This document shows positions 53,283 through 62,066 of a stretch of DNA of 64,000 bases, in pieces. This DNA is from Cyanobacteria bacterium SZAS-4. GTDB lineage: Bacteria > Cyanobacteriota > Vampirovibrionia > Obscuribacterales > Obscuribacteraceae. The notes under the pieces are model-generated. The model worked only from the letters and a program-made list of their open reading frames with translations, had not been told where the DNA came from and searched no databases. The stretch lies in NCBI GenBank assembly GCA_018266255.1, contig JAFEAT010000011.1, positions 103,003-167,002 of the forward strand, given 5' to 3'. The position numbers were made by a program, and so were the translations under genes. The first letter of the stretch is position 1, and the number at the start of each line of letters is the position of its first letter.

Positions 53283-55481
53283 CTACTTGTTAGTGGCAAC
53301 GGCTGCACGATCTTTGATGACATAATCCAAGTTAGCGGCTGTCCAGTCGTCGAGATTAAGCTGTGCCGCCTCTGGAGCTTGATCTTTGGTTAAGTCACGC
53401 AAACGACTCAGACTGTGGCTGACCACATCTTGAAGCGCTGCATTACCCTTGGGCGCCGGCGTAGGGTCACGTAGAGCGCTCGCTTGCTCAAGAACGCTAA
53501 AGTCTGCAGGCTTAGTTGTTGCTATTACTTTCAAAGTTTCGGTGCCGAGCGGATAGCCAACGTTCATGACGTCTGTCTTGACAGTGTCTCCGGGTGCCAA
53601 CGATTTAGATGGGTCCGTATACATTGTCGCAATTGCACCACTTGTGCCAATGGTCAGTACATTTATATACAGCGGCACATCAGATGTGTTTTGCACAGCC
53701 AGCTTAAACTTGTCTCCTACCCGGAAATTCGGCGCTCCAAGCTGGTCTTCTTTTAAAGGTGGTGCTTCGATTGGAGTCTTCGCCGCGTTATTTTCGTAGC
53801 CTTTCACCCTAATGATTGACAATTTCAATTTGTCATTTAGAGGTGAAAGCTGGTTACTCAAAGAGCGGATAAACGCTTGTTGACTTTTCTTGCGGATGGC
53901 GTTCACTATTTTCTTCGACGCTGATTGATCGTTCTGGCTGACAAAGAAGTTGAAAAGCGGGGTGCCCGCTGTATTGGTGATGAAGTAAACTGGCGTATCA
54001 CCTGGAGGCGCGTCCTTTAATTTCATTCCAGTGTCGAACTTGTCGAATGTGTTGCTTGCTAGAACGACGTCACATGCCGCGGCCCGCGCTTTGAACGGGT
54101 TGGATTCTTTGCCCGTAATTTTGATTACAGGGTCGCTTTTAACAGCCTCTTCGAACGTTTCTAAAATTTCCTTTGCTGCATCTGTGTTCAATTTCGAGTC
54201 TGATGGAACCTGAACTATTACACGTTGTGGTTCTGCTTTCAGTTTCGTGCATGCCACTACTGCTTTTGCTGACGATACTTCGTCATCTTTCACATTTTCT
54301 GGAATCGTCACTTCGCACGAGAGTGGCATCACTTTCGTTACCAGTCCCTTGCCAAGCAAATCTTTCTCTCCGACTAACTTGAGAGTGTTGGATTTGTAGA
54401 AAGCTATGACACTGCCCTCGGTTATGCCAAGATTGCTGCCACCATCGATAGTCAAAACTTTGTTTGCCTTGTCTAACTTGGACACTCTTAGAGATGCATC
54501 TGAACGCTGTGCAGCCGATCCAAACACAACCCGATCCAGGTCTCCGTCAAATTGAGGAATCTGTTCTTGCGGCATGTTTGCTCGTATCATGGCGAGCAAT
54601 TGTCGATAGGTGGTATCAGGCTTGGCCTTGCGTAGCGCTGCGATCAAGTTGCGTGTCATCAATCCATTTTTGTCGCTGTCAGACGCGTCTTCTGTCTCTT
54701 GCGCTGTTTGTGTCGGTAAGCACGCCGACATGCAGATGTAACTGTCTCTGCGAGGAGCGAAACCTGCTCCGGCATCGAGTGCGCGTTTCTTGGCGCTCAA
54801 TGATGCAGGCATCGCCCGCGAGTCGTCTTTTACAGCGCGACGACCTTTTATTTTGATATCACTGTCGCGATTGATATTGCCGGAGTGACAACTGTCGAAT
54901 GTCAGAATGGCATTTTTTGTGTATTGAGTCAGTTCGGCAATCAGTGGTGCGATCTCTTTGTCGAGCAAATCATAGTGATCGGGTGTACGAGAATCTGCAG
55001 GCACGATTGTCTCATCGTAGCCGTCTTCATCACCACCGGTTGGATCTTTCATTCGAGAGCCGTGACCACTGTATTGAAAGTAGAAGAACGCGTCTGGATG
55101 TTTCTTTGCATTTTCAACAAGCTGACTTCTAAAACCATCGACGATCGCTTGTTTTGTTGCAGCTTTGTTGGAGAGAACCTTGATGTGTTCGGCGTCTTTA
55201 GGGAAACCGTTCTTAACCAGAACTTCCTGGATGTCTCTGATGTCTTTGTTACAACCGTTCAGTGTGTTGATATCTGGTGAAATATATTCGTCGATTGCCA
55301 CGAGGAATGCATAGTTACCACCAGAAGCTTTTCCCGCTTCCGAGGCTGCTGAAGTTGCTGAAGCTGGTTGATCGGCGCTTCGAGCTGCAATTGGAAATGA
55401 GTTTGCCAATATTACAAATCCACCTGCGATGACAGACGTCAACGCACGAGTGTTGAAAAATTTGATTCTTGATGAACTCAT
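53283..55481 (-). CDS. Secreted metacaspase with DUF4384-like C-terminal domain
   Basis: A 732-residue exported caspase-family protease. After a signal peptide and a short Ala/Ser-rich stretch, the p20 domain (about 55-310) has the dyad His140 in YSGHGSR and Cys198 in FDSCHSG, and between them GGDEDGYDETIVPAD (151-163), the acidic calcium-site segment of metacaspases. A middle region (320-560) has SH3-like and mixed parts. The C-terminal part (580-690) with FKLAVQNTSDVPLYINVLTIG and SLAPGDT is DUF4384-like, common behind bacterial caspases. Metacaspases cut after Lys or Arg. GGAG lies six bases before the ATG. It heads an operon with the papain-like and AlkD-like genes. Confidence 0.9.
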   Translation of the reverse strand: MSSSRIKFFNTRALTSVIAGGFVILANSFPIAARSADQPASATSAASEAGKASGGNYAFLVAIDEYISPDINTLNGCNKDIRDIQEVLVKNGFPKDAEHIKVLSNKAATKQAIVDGFRSQLVENAKKHPDAFFYFQYSGHGSRMKDPTGGDEDGYDETIVPADSRTPDHYDLLDKEIAPLIAELTQYTKNAILTFDSCHSGNINRDSDIKIKGRRAVKDDSRAMPASLSAKKRALDAGAGFAPRRDSYICMSACLPTQTAQETEDASDSDKNGLMTRNLIAALRKAKPDTTYRQLLAMIRANMPQEQIPQFDGDLDRVVFGSAAQRSDASLRVSKLDKANKVLTIDGGSNLGITEGSVIAFYKSNTLKLVGEKDLLGKGLVTKVMPLSCEVTIPENVKDDEVSSAKAVVACTKLKAEPQRVIVQVPSDSKLNTDAAKEILETFEEAVKSDPVIKITGKESNPFKARAAACDVVLASNTFDKFDTGMKLKDAPPGDTPVYFITNTAGTPLFNFFVSQNDQSASKKIVNAIRKKSQQAFIRSLSNQLSPLNDKLKLSIIRVKGYENNAAKTPIEAPPLKEDQLGAPNFRVGDKFKLAVQNTSDVPLYINVLTIGTSGAIATMYTDPSKSLAPGDTVKTDVMNVGYPLGTETLKVIATTKPADFSVLEQASALRDPTPAPKGNAALQDVVSHSLSRLRDLTKDQAPEAAQLNLDDWTAANLDYVIKDRAAVATNK

Positions 55482-55829
55482 TTCTTACTCCAAAAACTTT
55501 GATCTGATTGAAATTCCAGGTTGCCGAATAATAGTGTCAATGGTTGGAAAAAAAACTTTATTGCGTTGAATTCAAATTCTATACGGGCTTACAAAATGGC
55601 GCTTGAATACCAGAGCGCAAGGCCACTAAAAAATCCGAAGGACCACAATATCACTTCGAATAGGAAAGATCTTAAAATGGTTTTTCCACCTGTTAATGTT
55701 CGCGCAAAAGATTTAGTAAAACTCTGGGAGCACCGATTTGTGTGACTTTAATCACTTGCCAAGGTGGCAGCAGCCGATCGCGCGTGTGCAAGTAAGCTAG
55801 AATTTCCTCTGGTGTGTTGGGGAGGCTTT
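55482..55829. other. AT-rich divergent intergenic region
   Basis: 348 bases between the metacaspase and metzincin genes, which are divergent, so both promoters should lie here. A 74-codon frame (55521-55745) starts with TTG, has no ribosome site and has an uneven composition; I do not accept it. I saw no strong operator. Confidence 0.5.
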
Positions 55830-57290
55830 GTGTCAGTCTACGTCGAGCGAGTCAGTCTTTCGTTTCTAATTGTTGCGAGTGCAATTTTTGCGAACTCTCC
55901 CTGCGCGTGGTCATCAACTATTTTCAGTGACTTCGATATGACGAAGGTAGTTCAGGTGTTGCCAGAAGGCAACACGCGCGACGTCGCTGCGAAATCTGCC
56001 CAGTCTGTGGAAGGTTGGAAGAAGTTAGATGCGAAAAATTTTGACGGAGCATTGACTGATTTTGATACGGCAATCGATGCGAACAAAGAAGATGTTCATG
56101 CGCTCTCAGGACGCGCCGTTGCTAACTCGGCGAAACAAGATTTCAGCCAGGCTCTGACGGATGTCAATTACGCCCTCTACCTCAAGCCGAGTGATACGCA
56201 GTCACAGTGGGTGCGCGGCAAGATTTATCTTGATCTGAATCGATACAAAGATGCTGCTAATGACTTTAAAGCAGTTTTACAGGTCGATCCAAATTTCAAA
56301 CCGGCGCACATTTTGTTGGCGCAGGCTCTTGCCTACCTTGGCGACCGCTCGAAAGCTGCCAGTGAATTTCACACAGCGTCACATCTTTATGCGCACGACG
56401 AGCCTAATCTCGCGAAGCAGCTTGACCAGGCCGCCAGAGTATTCGAAGTTGGTCGGGACCTGGGTGATGACGCCGATCGATCTGTAGTAGTCGAAAATTT
56501 GGCTCAGATGTATCAACACACTCCGATGGAAGAGAGTGGTCGCGCCATATTTATCAAAACAGTTAAGTGGGAAAACGCTCGCACACTAAAGGTCGCTTTC
56601 CTTGGCGGTGATGCGACTGCTCGCAAATTTATTGCCGATAAAGCAGTTGAATGGTGCAAGTATGCCAATCTGAAACTGGATTTTATCGATTCTGCCACGG
56701 GGAAATTTCGAGAGTGGACCGTGAGAGATACCTCGTACAAAGCAGACATCAGGATTGCCTTCAACCATGATGGATACTGGTCTGTTCTCGGTCAGGAAAG
56801 TATTACCGCGATTCCTCCGAACCAGCAATCGATGAATCTAGATTTGACGAAATGGTCTCAGCTTAAAGACGAATTTGGCGGTACAGTTTTGCACGAATTT
56901 GGACACGCGCTAGGATTCATGCACGAACACGAGCATCCCGGCGCAGCTTGTAGCACTGAGTTTCGTTGGCAAGACGACCCCGGCTACCAGGCCACATTCG
57001 ACAACACGCAGACTTACATGGCCGATGCTGCGGGAAGGCAACCCGGCCTTCTCACATATTATGTTTCGACGCAGAAATGGACTCCGCTCAAAACTTATTC
57101 GCAGTTAGCTTCATTCGAGCACTCATCAGATTTTGCTATGGGTCCTGTTGATACCAGTTCGATCATGCAATATCCGATGGACGCCTTCCTTTTGAAAACG
57201 GGCAAAGCGAGCCCGTGTTATGCCGAGCGTAACAACGTTTTGTCGAACGGTGACAAGTTGATGGCAAAGAGTCAGTATCCCGGCAAATGA
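55830..57290 (+). CDS. Secreted TPR-metzincin zinc protease
   Basis: About 486 residues with a signal peptide (SLSFLIVASAIFANSPCAWS). TPR repeats (about 60-200: GWKKLDAKNFDGALTDFDTAI; ALTDVNYALYLKPSDTQ; AANDFKAVLQVDP) come first, then a metzincin catalytic domain (about 240-480). The zinc site is HEFGHALGFMHEHEHP: His355, Glu356, His359 and His365, a pattern shared by matrixin and astacin-like enzymes. The Met-turn is probably SSIMQYPMD. The order TPR then protease is uncommon. The start is GTG 55830 with GGAGG upstream. Its stop overlaps the next ATG (ATGA), so the TPR gene is its coupled partner. Confidence 0.84.
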   Translation: MSVYVERVSLSFLIVASAIFANSPCAWSSTIFSDFDMTKVVQVLPEGNTRDVAAKSAQSVEGWKKLDAKNFDGALTDFDTAIDANKEDVHALSGRAVANSAKQDFSQALTDVNYALYLKPSDTQSQWVRGKIYLDLNRYKDAANDFKAVLQVDPNFKPAHILLAQALAYLGDRSKAASEFHTASHLYAHDEPNLAKQLDQAARVFEVGRDLGDDADRSVVVENLAQMYQHTPMEESGRAIFIKTVKWENARTLKVAFLGGDATARKFIADKAVEWCKYANLKLDFIDSATGKFREWTVRDTSYKADIRIAFNHDGYWSVLGQESITAIPPNQQSMNLDLTKWSQLKDEFGGTVLHEFGHALGFMHEHEHPGAACSTEFRWQDDPGYQATFDNTQTYMADAAGRQPGLLTYYVSTQKWTPLKTYSQLASFEHSSDFAMGPVDTSSIMQYPMDAFLLKTGKASPCYAERNNVLSNGDKLMAKSQYPGK

Positions 57291-58123
57291 AAAACAAGTC
57301 GAATTACCTGAATAGACTCTATCTGGCTCTCGTTTGTGCGCTCATTCCTGCTTGCGCTTTAGCTGATGAAGAGATTTCGGTCCGCGGCGGTTTATCTAAC
57401 ATCAAGCAAAAACTGATTCTCGCACCACAAGCTGGTTCAATGGATGATTTGAATCGAGGTTTAGCCAGGTACGATAAAGGTGACTTTAGGGGGGCCCTCG
57501 CTGATATCAACAAGGCGATTTTGAAAGATCCGCTTAATTCTCAGGCGCTTTTCTACAGAGGCCTGGTGCGCGAAAACCTCGGTGATTACGTAAATGCTGT
57601 GTCTGACTTCGAACAAAATAGAGTTGCCGCATTCGATCCAATCGTTCTCAGTGAAAAGGCATACTGCCAGACTAATATGTATGAGTTGAACGCTGCCATG
57701 CTGAGTTTGAATAGAGCGTTGGCTCAGGATCATTCAAGTAGCGATGCAGCCATCGCATTTTCCAGACGTGCGATAGTGAAACGTTTACTTCATAATGCCC
57801 CTGACGCAATCAACGACTGCAATCAAGCCCTGAAGCTCGTGCCTGACAGTGTGGAAACTAAATGGCAGCGCGGTATTACATATTGCTCCATGCGGAAATA
57901 TCCTGATGCCATCCTCGATTTGCAATTTGTCGTGCAGTCGGCGCCGCGTTTTGCCGACGGACATTACACTCTGGCTGAGTGTTTTCGTGTGACTGGGCGC
58001 GGAAGTGATGCCCTGAGCGAATACAAGAAGGCGCTAGCGCTCTTTAACGAGCAAAACAATGCGCATGGAAAACAATCTGCTCAAACTAAAATTGCGGAAC
58101 TGTCTAAATCTGGTATTAAGTAG
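57287..58123 (+). CDS. Secreted TPR protein
   Basis: A 278-residue protein with a signal peptide (LYLALVCALIPACALADE) and about six TPR units covering nearly all of the rest: GLARYDKGDFRGALADINKAILKDP, ALFYRGLVRENLGDYVNAVSDFEQ, CNQALKLVPDSVETKWQRGITYCSM, and DGHYTLAECFRVTGRGSDALSEYKKAL. It has no catalytic domain. Coupled to the TPR-metzincin gene by a four-base overlap, it may be a partner, inhibitor or substrate adaptor for that protease; this is inferred from position. Confidence 0.85.
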   Translation: MKNKSNYLNRLYLALVCALIPACALADEEISVRGGLSNIKQKLILAPQAGSMDDLNRGLARYDKGDFRGALADINKAILKDPLNSQALFYRGLVRENLGDYVNAVSDFEQNRVAAFDPIVLSEKAYCQTNMYELNAAMLSLNRALAQDHSSSDAAIAFSRRAIVKRLLHNAPDAINDCNQALKLVPDSVETKWQRGITYCSMRKYPDAILDLQFVVQSAPRFADGHYTLAECFRVTGRGSDALSEYKKALALFNEQNNAHGKQSAQTKIAELSKSGIK

Positions 58124-58130
58124 GTTCTTG

Positions 58131-59105
58131 ATGTTTCGAATAGAGCACGCGCTGCTTATGGTGGCACTTTCACTCCTCATTACGACACCATGCAACAGTG
58201 CCGATTCTGGCAAATCTGTAGATGTAGTAGCCGGAAAAAAACAGGGCAGCACGCTCGGCCCATTCAGCACTCACAGCCAAGATATCTCGCACAATCAAAT
58301 CGGCACACGAGTTGGTTTGGTGCTGGCATACAGCGGCGAATGGGTTTTAGAAAATGGAAAAAGCAAAAGACGTATCAAGGAGCGAGGCTTCTCTGTCTAC
58401 GAAGGAGAGCGACCTCTGCGCACAAGCAAAGATGGCTCGTTGACAGTTGCGTGTGTGAACAACACGACGGCAATTTGCCCCGGCAATCATAAAATAGGTG
58501 AGCCATTCCTGTTGAGCGAAGTCGAACAAGTGGATGACTGGTGGGCACAGCTATTACCTTTTTTGTCTAACTACGGCACCTGGATTTATCCTGCTAACAG
58601 GAACCTGGGCGGAACCGCATCGCTCAGCGACACTGTCATCTGTGTGGCGTCGGCAGGAAAAGCGTTAGATATTTCCGATATTGTCACGAGCCTTCCTGAT
58701 GGTGCTTACAAAGTTGAAATCGCCAAGTTCTCAGAGAGCGAAGGCGTGGGAAAGACTGGCGTTAAGTTAGACGCTGTAAAAAAAGATGGTGCTGCCCTTG
58801 TCACGAAATCAGGTCAAGCTGCCGCACCAGTACTACTGCCTGGAGCATACACTTTTAAAATATTGAATGGACCGGCAGATTCGAAAATTGATTGGACGTC
58901 CTTAGATCCTGCTTTGATCGAAATTGCTGATTCTGGGGGATACAGAGACCATAAGACAACTTTGCAAGTGGCGTTGAAGAAGACCGAGTCCTGGAAAGAT
59001 TCGAAGCAGGCGAAAGCAAAAATCGAGCTGATTAGAGCGTTGATTGTAGCTCAGAGTAAGGCGCCCGAATCTGCATATCCGCAGGTTTTTAAGACTAAGC
59101 CTTGA
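58131..59105 (+). CDS. Secreted protein of unknown function in the metzincin operon
   Basis: About 324 residues with a signal peptide (HALLMVALSLLITTPCNS). The mature part begins polar, then has a region with Trp and Cys (TVACVNNTTAICPGNH; WWAQLLPFLSNYGTWIYP) followed by beta-rich sequence (YKVEIAKFSESEGVG; GAYTFKILNGPADSKIDW) and a short C-terminal helix. A CHAT-like or FecR-like accessory role cannot be shown. ATG 58131, seven bases after the previous stop, is chosen because the codon at 58059 lies inside the upstream gene. It overlaps the convergent kinase by 11 bases. Confidence 0.68.
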   Translation: MFRIEHALLMVALSLLITTPCNSADSGKSVDVVAGKKQGSTLGPFSTHSQDISHNQIGTRVGLVLAYSGEWVLENGKSKRRIKERGFSVYEGERPLRTSKDGSLTVACVNNTTAICPGNHKIGEPFLLSEVEQVDDWWAQLLPFLSNYGTWIYPANRNLGGTASLSDTVICVASAGKALDISDIVTSLPDGAYKVEIAKFSESEGVGKTGVKLDAVKKDGAALVTKSGQAAAPVLLPGAYTFKILNGPADSKIDWTSLDPALIEIADSGGYRDHKTTLQVALKKTESWKDSKQAKAKIELIRALIVAQSKAPESAYPQVFKTKP

Positions 59106-61038
59106 TTGAATCGGTGTTGAGTGAATCGGATGGAATTGTTAGCACCACATCGGTGCCTTTCCCTGCGAAAACCACAGATGGTGACACCCATTTTATTTGC
59201 GCACCGATCAGTGTGGCTCGGCTTCGCATTGTTTCCAGGCCGCGAGAATCTTCGCGACCAGCACCGAGCCCTTGACCGTCGTCTGAGATGCTCAGTGTCA
59301 AATTCGTGTCGAGTGATTTCAGTGTCAGTTTTACATTGCTCGCTTTGGCGTGTTTGATAATGTTGGTTAGCGCCTCTTGCGTGATGCGATACACCGCAAG
59401 GCGGTTCGCTTCTTTCAGATTGTTTATTCGTCCATTCGATTCATCGGTGAGCTCTGCTTCCAGTTTCGCCACTTCTGCGCGTTTTACAAGGCGTTCGATA
59501 TTTTCAATCATCGTGAACTTTTCAAACTGCGCTGGATACAAGTCTTGCGTTATTTCGCGCACATTGCGTTGTGCTTCAGTTAGCAGTTCCATGGCTTGAT
59601 TAACGTGCTTTTCGGTTTCACCTTGCTCCTTGAGCACCCTGGCGATTGACATTGACGCCTGTCTGAACAGCGAGCTGGTATCATCGTGAAGTTCTTCGGC
59701 TATTCTTCTGCGCTCTTGTTCTGTACCTACATCCACAGCCCGTACTAATTTTTTCTCGGCGTTTAAAAGTTCGACCGTTCGTCGGCGAAACTCTCGCATG
59801 TGTTCGTAGATGAAATATCCTTGCACAGCCAGCACCACGGGAATGAAATCGAACCACATCGAAAATGTCGTAAACGACGCCCAACTAGTTGCGCCCAGTA
59901 CCACCAAAATCAGGACAGTCGAAGCAACGGGAATTTTGCTGTCGATGCTTGAAAATTTGGTGTTGATGAAGGCAAGCAAAATGCCGACCAACACCTCGAT
60001 AAGGAAGAGAAAGATTTCGCTTGAAGGAACTAATCCGGCTTGCTGCAACTCAGTCTCGATGATTGATGCGGTAATGAGCAGTCCTGGCATTCTTCCCAGC
60101 GGAGTTATGTATGTATCGTTCGGCGCGTGATAGGTTCCACCCAATACAACTATCTTCGGATCTGAGCCGCCAAAAAATGTTTTCCAACCTTCCGTATCGT
60201 GCAATTTCATCACTGAGTCGCAATTCATTTCAGCGTCGATAGTTGATGATGCGGCGAAATTTAGATTCTCTCGCGCATACGTCTCGCTGACTTTTACTGC
60301 ATGAACGGGTCGCGAAGGTTTGATGAAACGCAGCATGATTTCGTTGGCATCGGGGCTGCGCACAGGCAGACCTGTTTTCTGCAGTGCCGCCCACGGCAGA
60401 CTATCCAACTGCCGATGCGTCTGGCTAATTCGTCCGGATAGGCGCCTCAAATAGTGACGCACCACTCCGTCAGGATCTTCACGTAATGCCGCCACGCCAA
60501 CTGTTATGTCTTTCCCGATCTTTTCTATTGGTGTTCCGAGAACATAAAGTGTTTGTTCGTGATTTTTTTCGGTCGGCCCAGTTGCTGGCACGGCGGCCCA
60601 AACAATCGGAACGTCTGTAGTGAAATTCTGCAGAGTTTTGAATTCATCTTTCGATGTGTCCAGATCTACGACGATTTCGCGCGGATGTCCCTCGGCTATT
60701 GCCAGAATCACTTTCTTAAGCGTCTCCGGTGTCAGTTGCCAATTGAACAGTGACTTGTTCTGGAAATCAGATTCGTCGATTGCGACCACGAAAACATGTT
60801 CGGGCGCCAACGGGCGCAAGCGGAGAAAAATGTCGAGGGCAGGATCAGCGAGACCGTTCAGCGCCCCAAATTTGTGAGCCAGGGTACACGCCAGACTCAC
60901 GATCAAGATCATGGGAATGGACTTGAGAACGCCTCGTAAGATTGGATGTTGAGCGAGCATTCCGCTTACTGTTGGCTCGATTGCAGGATTTAAGTGCAGG
61001 TCCATAATAGCAGAGTTGTTAATTGGCCTTTTCGCCAT
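59095..61038 (-). CDS. CHASE2-domain sensor histidine kinase (NarL-type)
   Basis: A 647-residue membrane kinase. An N-terminal helix (IPMILIVSLACTLAHKFG) is followed by a CHASE2 extracellular domain (about 60-330: LDIFLRLRPLAPEHVFVVAIDESDF opens it), three closing membrane helices (~335-410), and a cytosolic HisKA_3 part with the phosphorylated His in IAEELHDD. The ATPase domain has YRITQEALTNIIKHAKASNVKL and DDGQGLG. This layout signals to NarL/FixJ-type regulators, and one is encoded divergently 66 bases away. CHASE2 ligands are unknown. Confidence 0.92.
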   Translation of the reverse strand: MAKRPINNSAIMDLHLNPAIEPTVSGMLAQHPILRGVLKSIPMILIVSLACTLAHKFGALNGLADPALDIFLRLRPLAPEHVFVVAIDESDFQNKSLFNWQLTPETLKKVILAIAEGHPREIVVDLDTSKDEFKTLQNFTTDVPIVWAAVPATGPTEKNHEQTLYVLGTPIEKIGKDITVGVAALREDPDGVVRHYLRRLSGRISQTHRQLDSLPWAALQKTGLPVRSPDANEIMLRFIKPSRPVHAVKVSETYARENLNFAASSTIDAEMNCDSVMKLHDTEGWKTFFGGSDPKIVVLGGTYHAPNDTYITPLGRMPGLLITASIIETELQQAGLVPSSEIFLFLIEVLVGILLAFINTKFSSIDSKIPVASTVLILVVLGATSWASFTTFSMWFDFIPVVLAVQGYFIYEHMREFRRRTVELLNAEKKLVRAVDVGTEQERRRIAEELHDDTSSLFRQASMSIARVLKEQGETEKHVNQAMELLTEAQRNVREITQDLYPAQFEKFTMIENIERLVKRAEVAKLEAELTDESNGRINNLKEANRLAVYRITQEALTNIIKHAKASNVKLTLKSLDTNLTLSISDDGQGLGAGREDSRGLETMRSRATLIGAQIKWVSPSVVFAGKGTDVVLTIPSDSLNTDSIKA

Positions 61039-61104
61039 GGACAGGTTTGGGCAATTTGCTCCATGATTGCCTTATAGTTACGTGAATTAGGACGGAGATA
61101 TTTT

Positions 61105-61893
61105 ATGGATCTTGCTCCCACATCAGAAACGGTCGCACTCAGTTCGAGAGAACTGACTGTTTTGATTGCCGACGACAAAGAATTTTGGCGTCAGTGGTTA
61201 AAAGAAGAAATGGAAAAGCTGTTTCCAAACATGCAGCGCGTCACTGTCGTAGAGATGGCAGCCGAAGCAATTGCGCGCGCGTCGACGGAAAAGCCGACTC
61301 TTATTTTTCTAGACATCGAGTTCAGAAAAGAAACTGAGGATGGAATTCACGCAGCCGAGCAGATCTGGAAGAACAATCCGCAAGCATCGATCATTATCGT
61401 GTCGAATCACAGTGAAGAGGCCTTCGTAAAACGTTTGTACAAGGTGACACCAGAAACTGGTGCATACGGATATTTGTTGAAAGATAACGCTGGAATGTAT
61501 TTGCAGAAGGCAATTTCGGGAGTCTTGGCTGGCGACTGCTGGATCGATCCTGAAGTTGCTCGCGTTGTCAGTCGGATGAGCAAGCAAGAGCATACTCTCA
61601 GCGAAGGCGAATTCGAAGCATTAGTTTGCATTGCACTGGGTTACACCGATACAACTGCTGGAAAAGTTTTGCATGTCACAGAGCGAGCAGTTCAGGCTCG
61701 ACTTCGTTCGCTCTATTCAAAATTTGCGATACCAGCTAAAGACCATGAAGACGCTGGAATTCTCAGTCCGCGCTGTCGGGCCGTTTGGTTGGCAACACAA
61801 CGCGGTTTATTAACAGAAGCTGATCTGAAAAAATGGAGCGAAAAGTTGGCAAAAATTGGAAAAGATTCTGGTATCAAACTAGATTTGCGCTAA
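61105..61893 (+). CDS. NarL/FixJ-like response regulator
   Basis: A 262-residue regulator. The receiver domain (about 14-140) has the acidic pair in LIADDKE, the phosphoacceptor Asp in LIFLDIEF, a Ser in IIVSNHS and Lys in YLLKDNA. A LuxR-type helix-turn-helix follows (LSEGEFEALVCIALGYTDTTAGKVLHVTERAVQARLRSLYSKF). A ~60-residue extra C-terminal part with AVWLATQRGLLTEADLKKW is unusual. GGAG lies seven bases before the ATG. It pairs with the divergent CHASE2 kinase. Confidence 0.9.
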   Translation: MDLAPTSETVALSSRELTVLIADDKEFWRQWLKEEMEKLFPNMQRVTVVEMAAEAIARASTEKPTLIFLDIEFRKETEDGIHAAEQIWKNNPQASIIIVSNHSEEAFVKRLYKVTPETGAYGYLLKDNAGMYLQKAISGVLAGDCWIDPEVARVVSRMSKQEHTLSEGEFEALVCIALGYTDTTAGKVLHVTERAVQARLRSLYSKFAIPAKDHEDAGILSPRCRAVWLATQRGLLTEADLKKWSEKLAKIGKDSGIKLDLR

Positions 61894-61920
61894 ACTTATG
61901 GAGCGAATCAAAACAAACAC

Positions 61921-61960
61921 AAACAAAAAGCGCAGTCTCATCGACCGCGCTTTTTTGTTT
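61921..61960 (+). terminator. Rho-independent terminator after the response regulator
   Basis: AAACAAAAAGCGC and GCGCTTTTTTGTTT pair on the two sides of an inner stem (GTC/GAC) with small mismatches and a T run. It is almost symmetric, so it could also stop transcripts from the Sel1 gene on the other strand. Confidence 0.8.
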
Positions 61961-62066
61961 GGTATTCCGGAGCAAACATTTGCACGTTGAGGAGAATGCA
62001 ATATTTGCTCGGCGCTATGGGCGGTGCCCGGATCGCGAGAGATTGACTGTCGACCCAGTTAGACAT
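61938..62066 (-). CDS. Possible 42-residue peptide, doubtful
   Basis: On the minus strand GGAG stands eight bases before ATG 62066, which overlaps the end of the Sel1 gene. The product would begin MSNWVDSQSLAIRAPP. Its last codons lie inside the terminator hairpin, which argues against it, but the ribosome site is good. Confidence 0.25.
   Translation of the reverse strand: MSNWVDSQSLAIRAPPIAPSKYCILLNVQMFAPEYQTKKRGR

Noticed and set aside
55521-55745. 74-codon frame in the metacaspase-metzincin gap
   Set aside because: TTG start, no ribosome site and AT-rich composition like the rest of the spacer.
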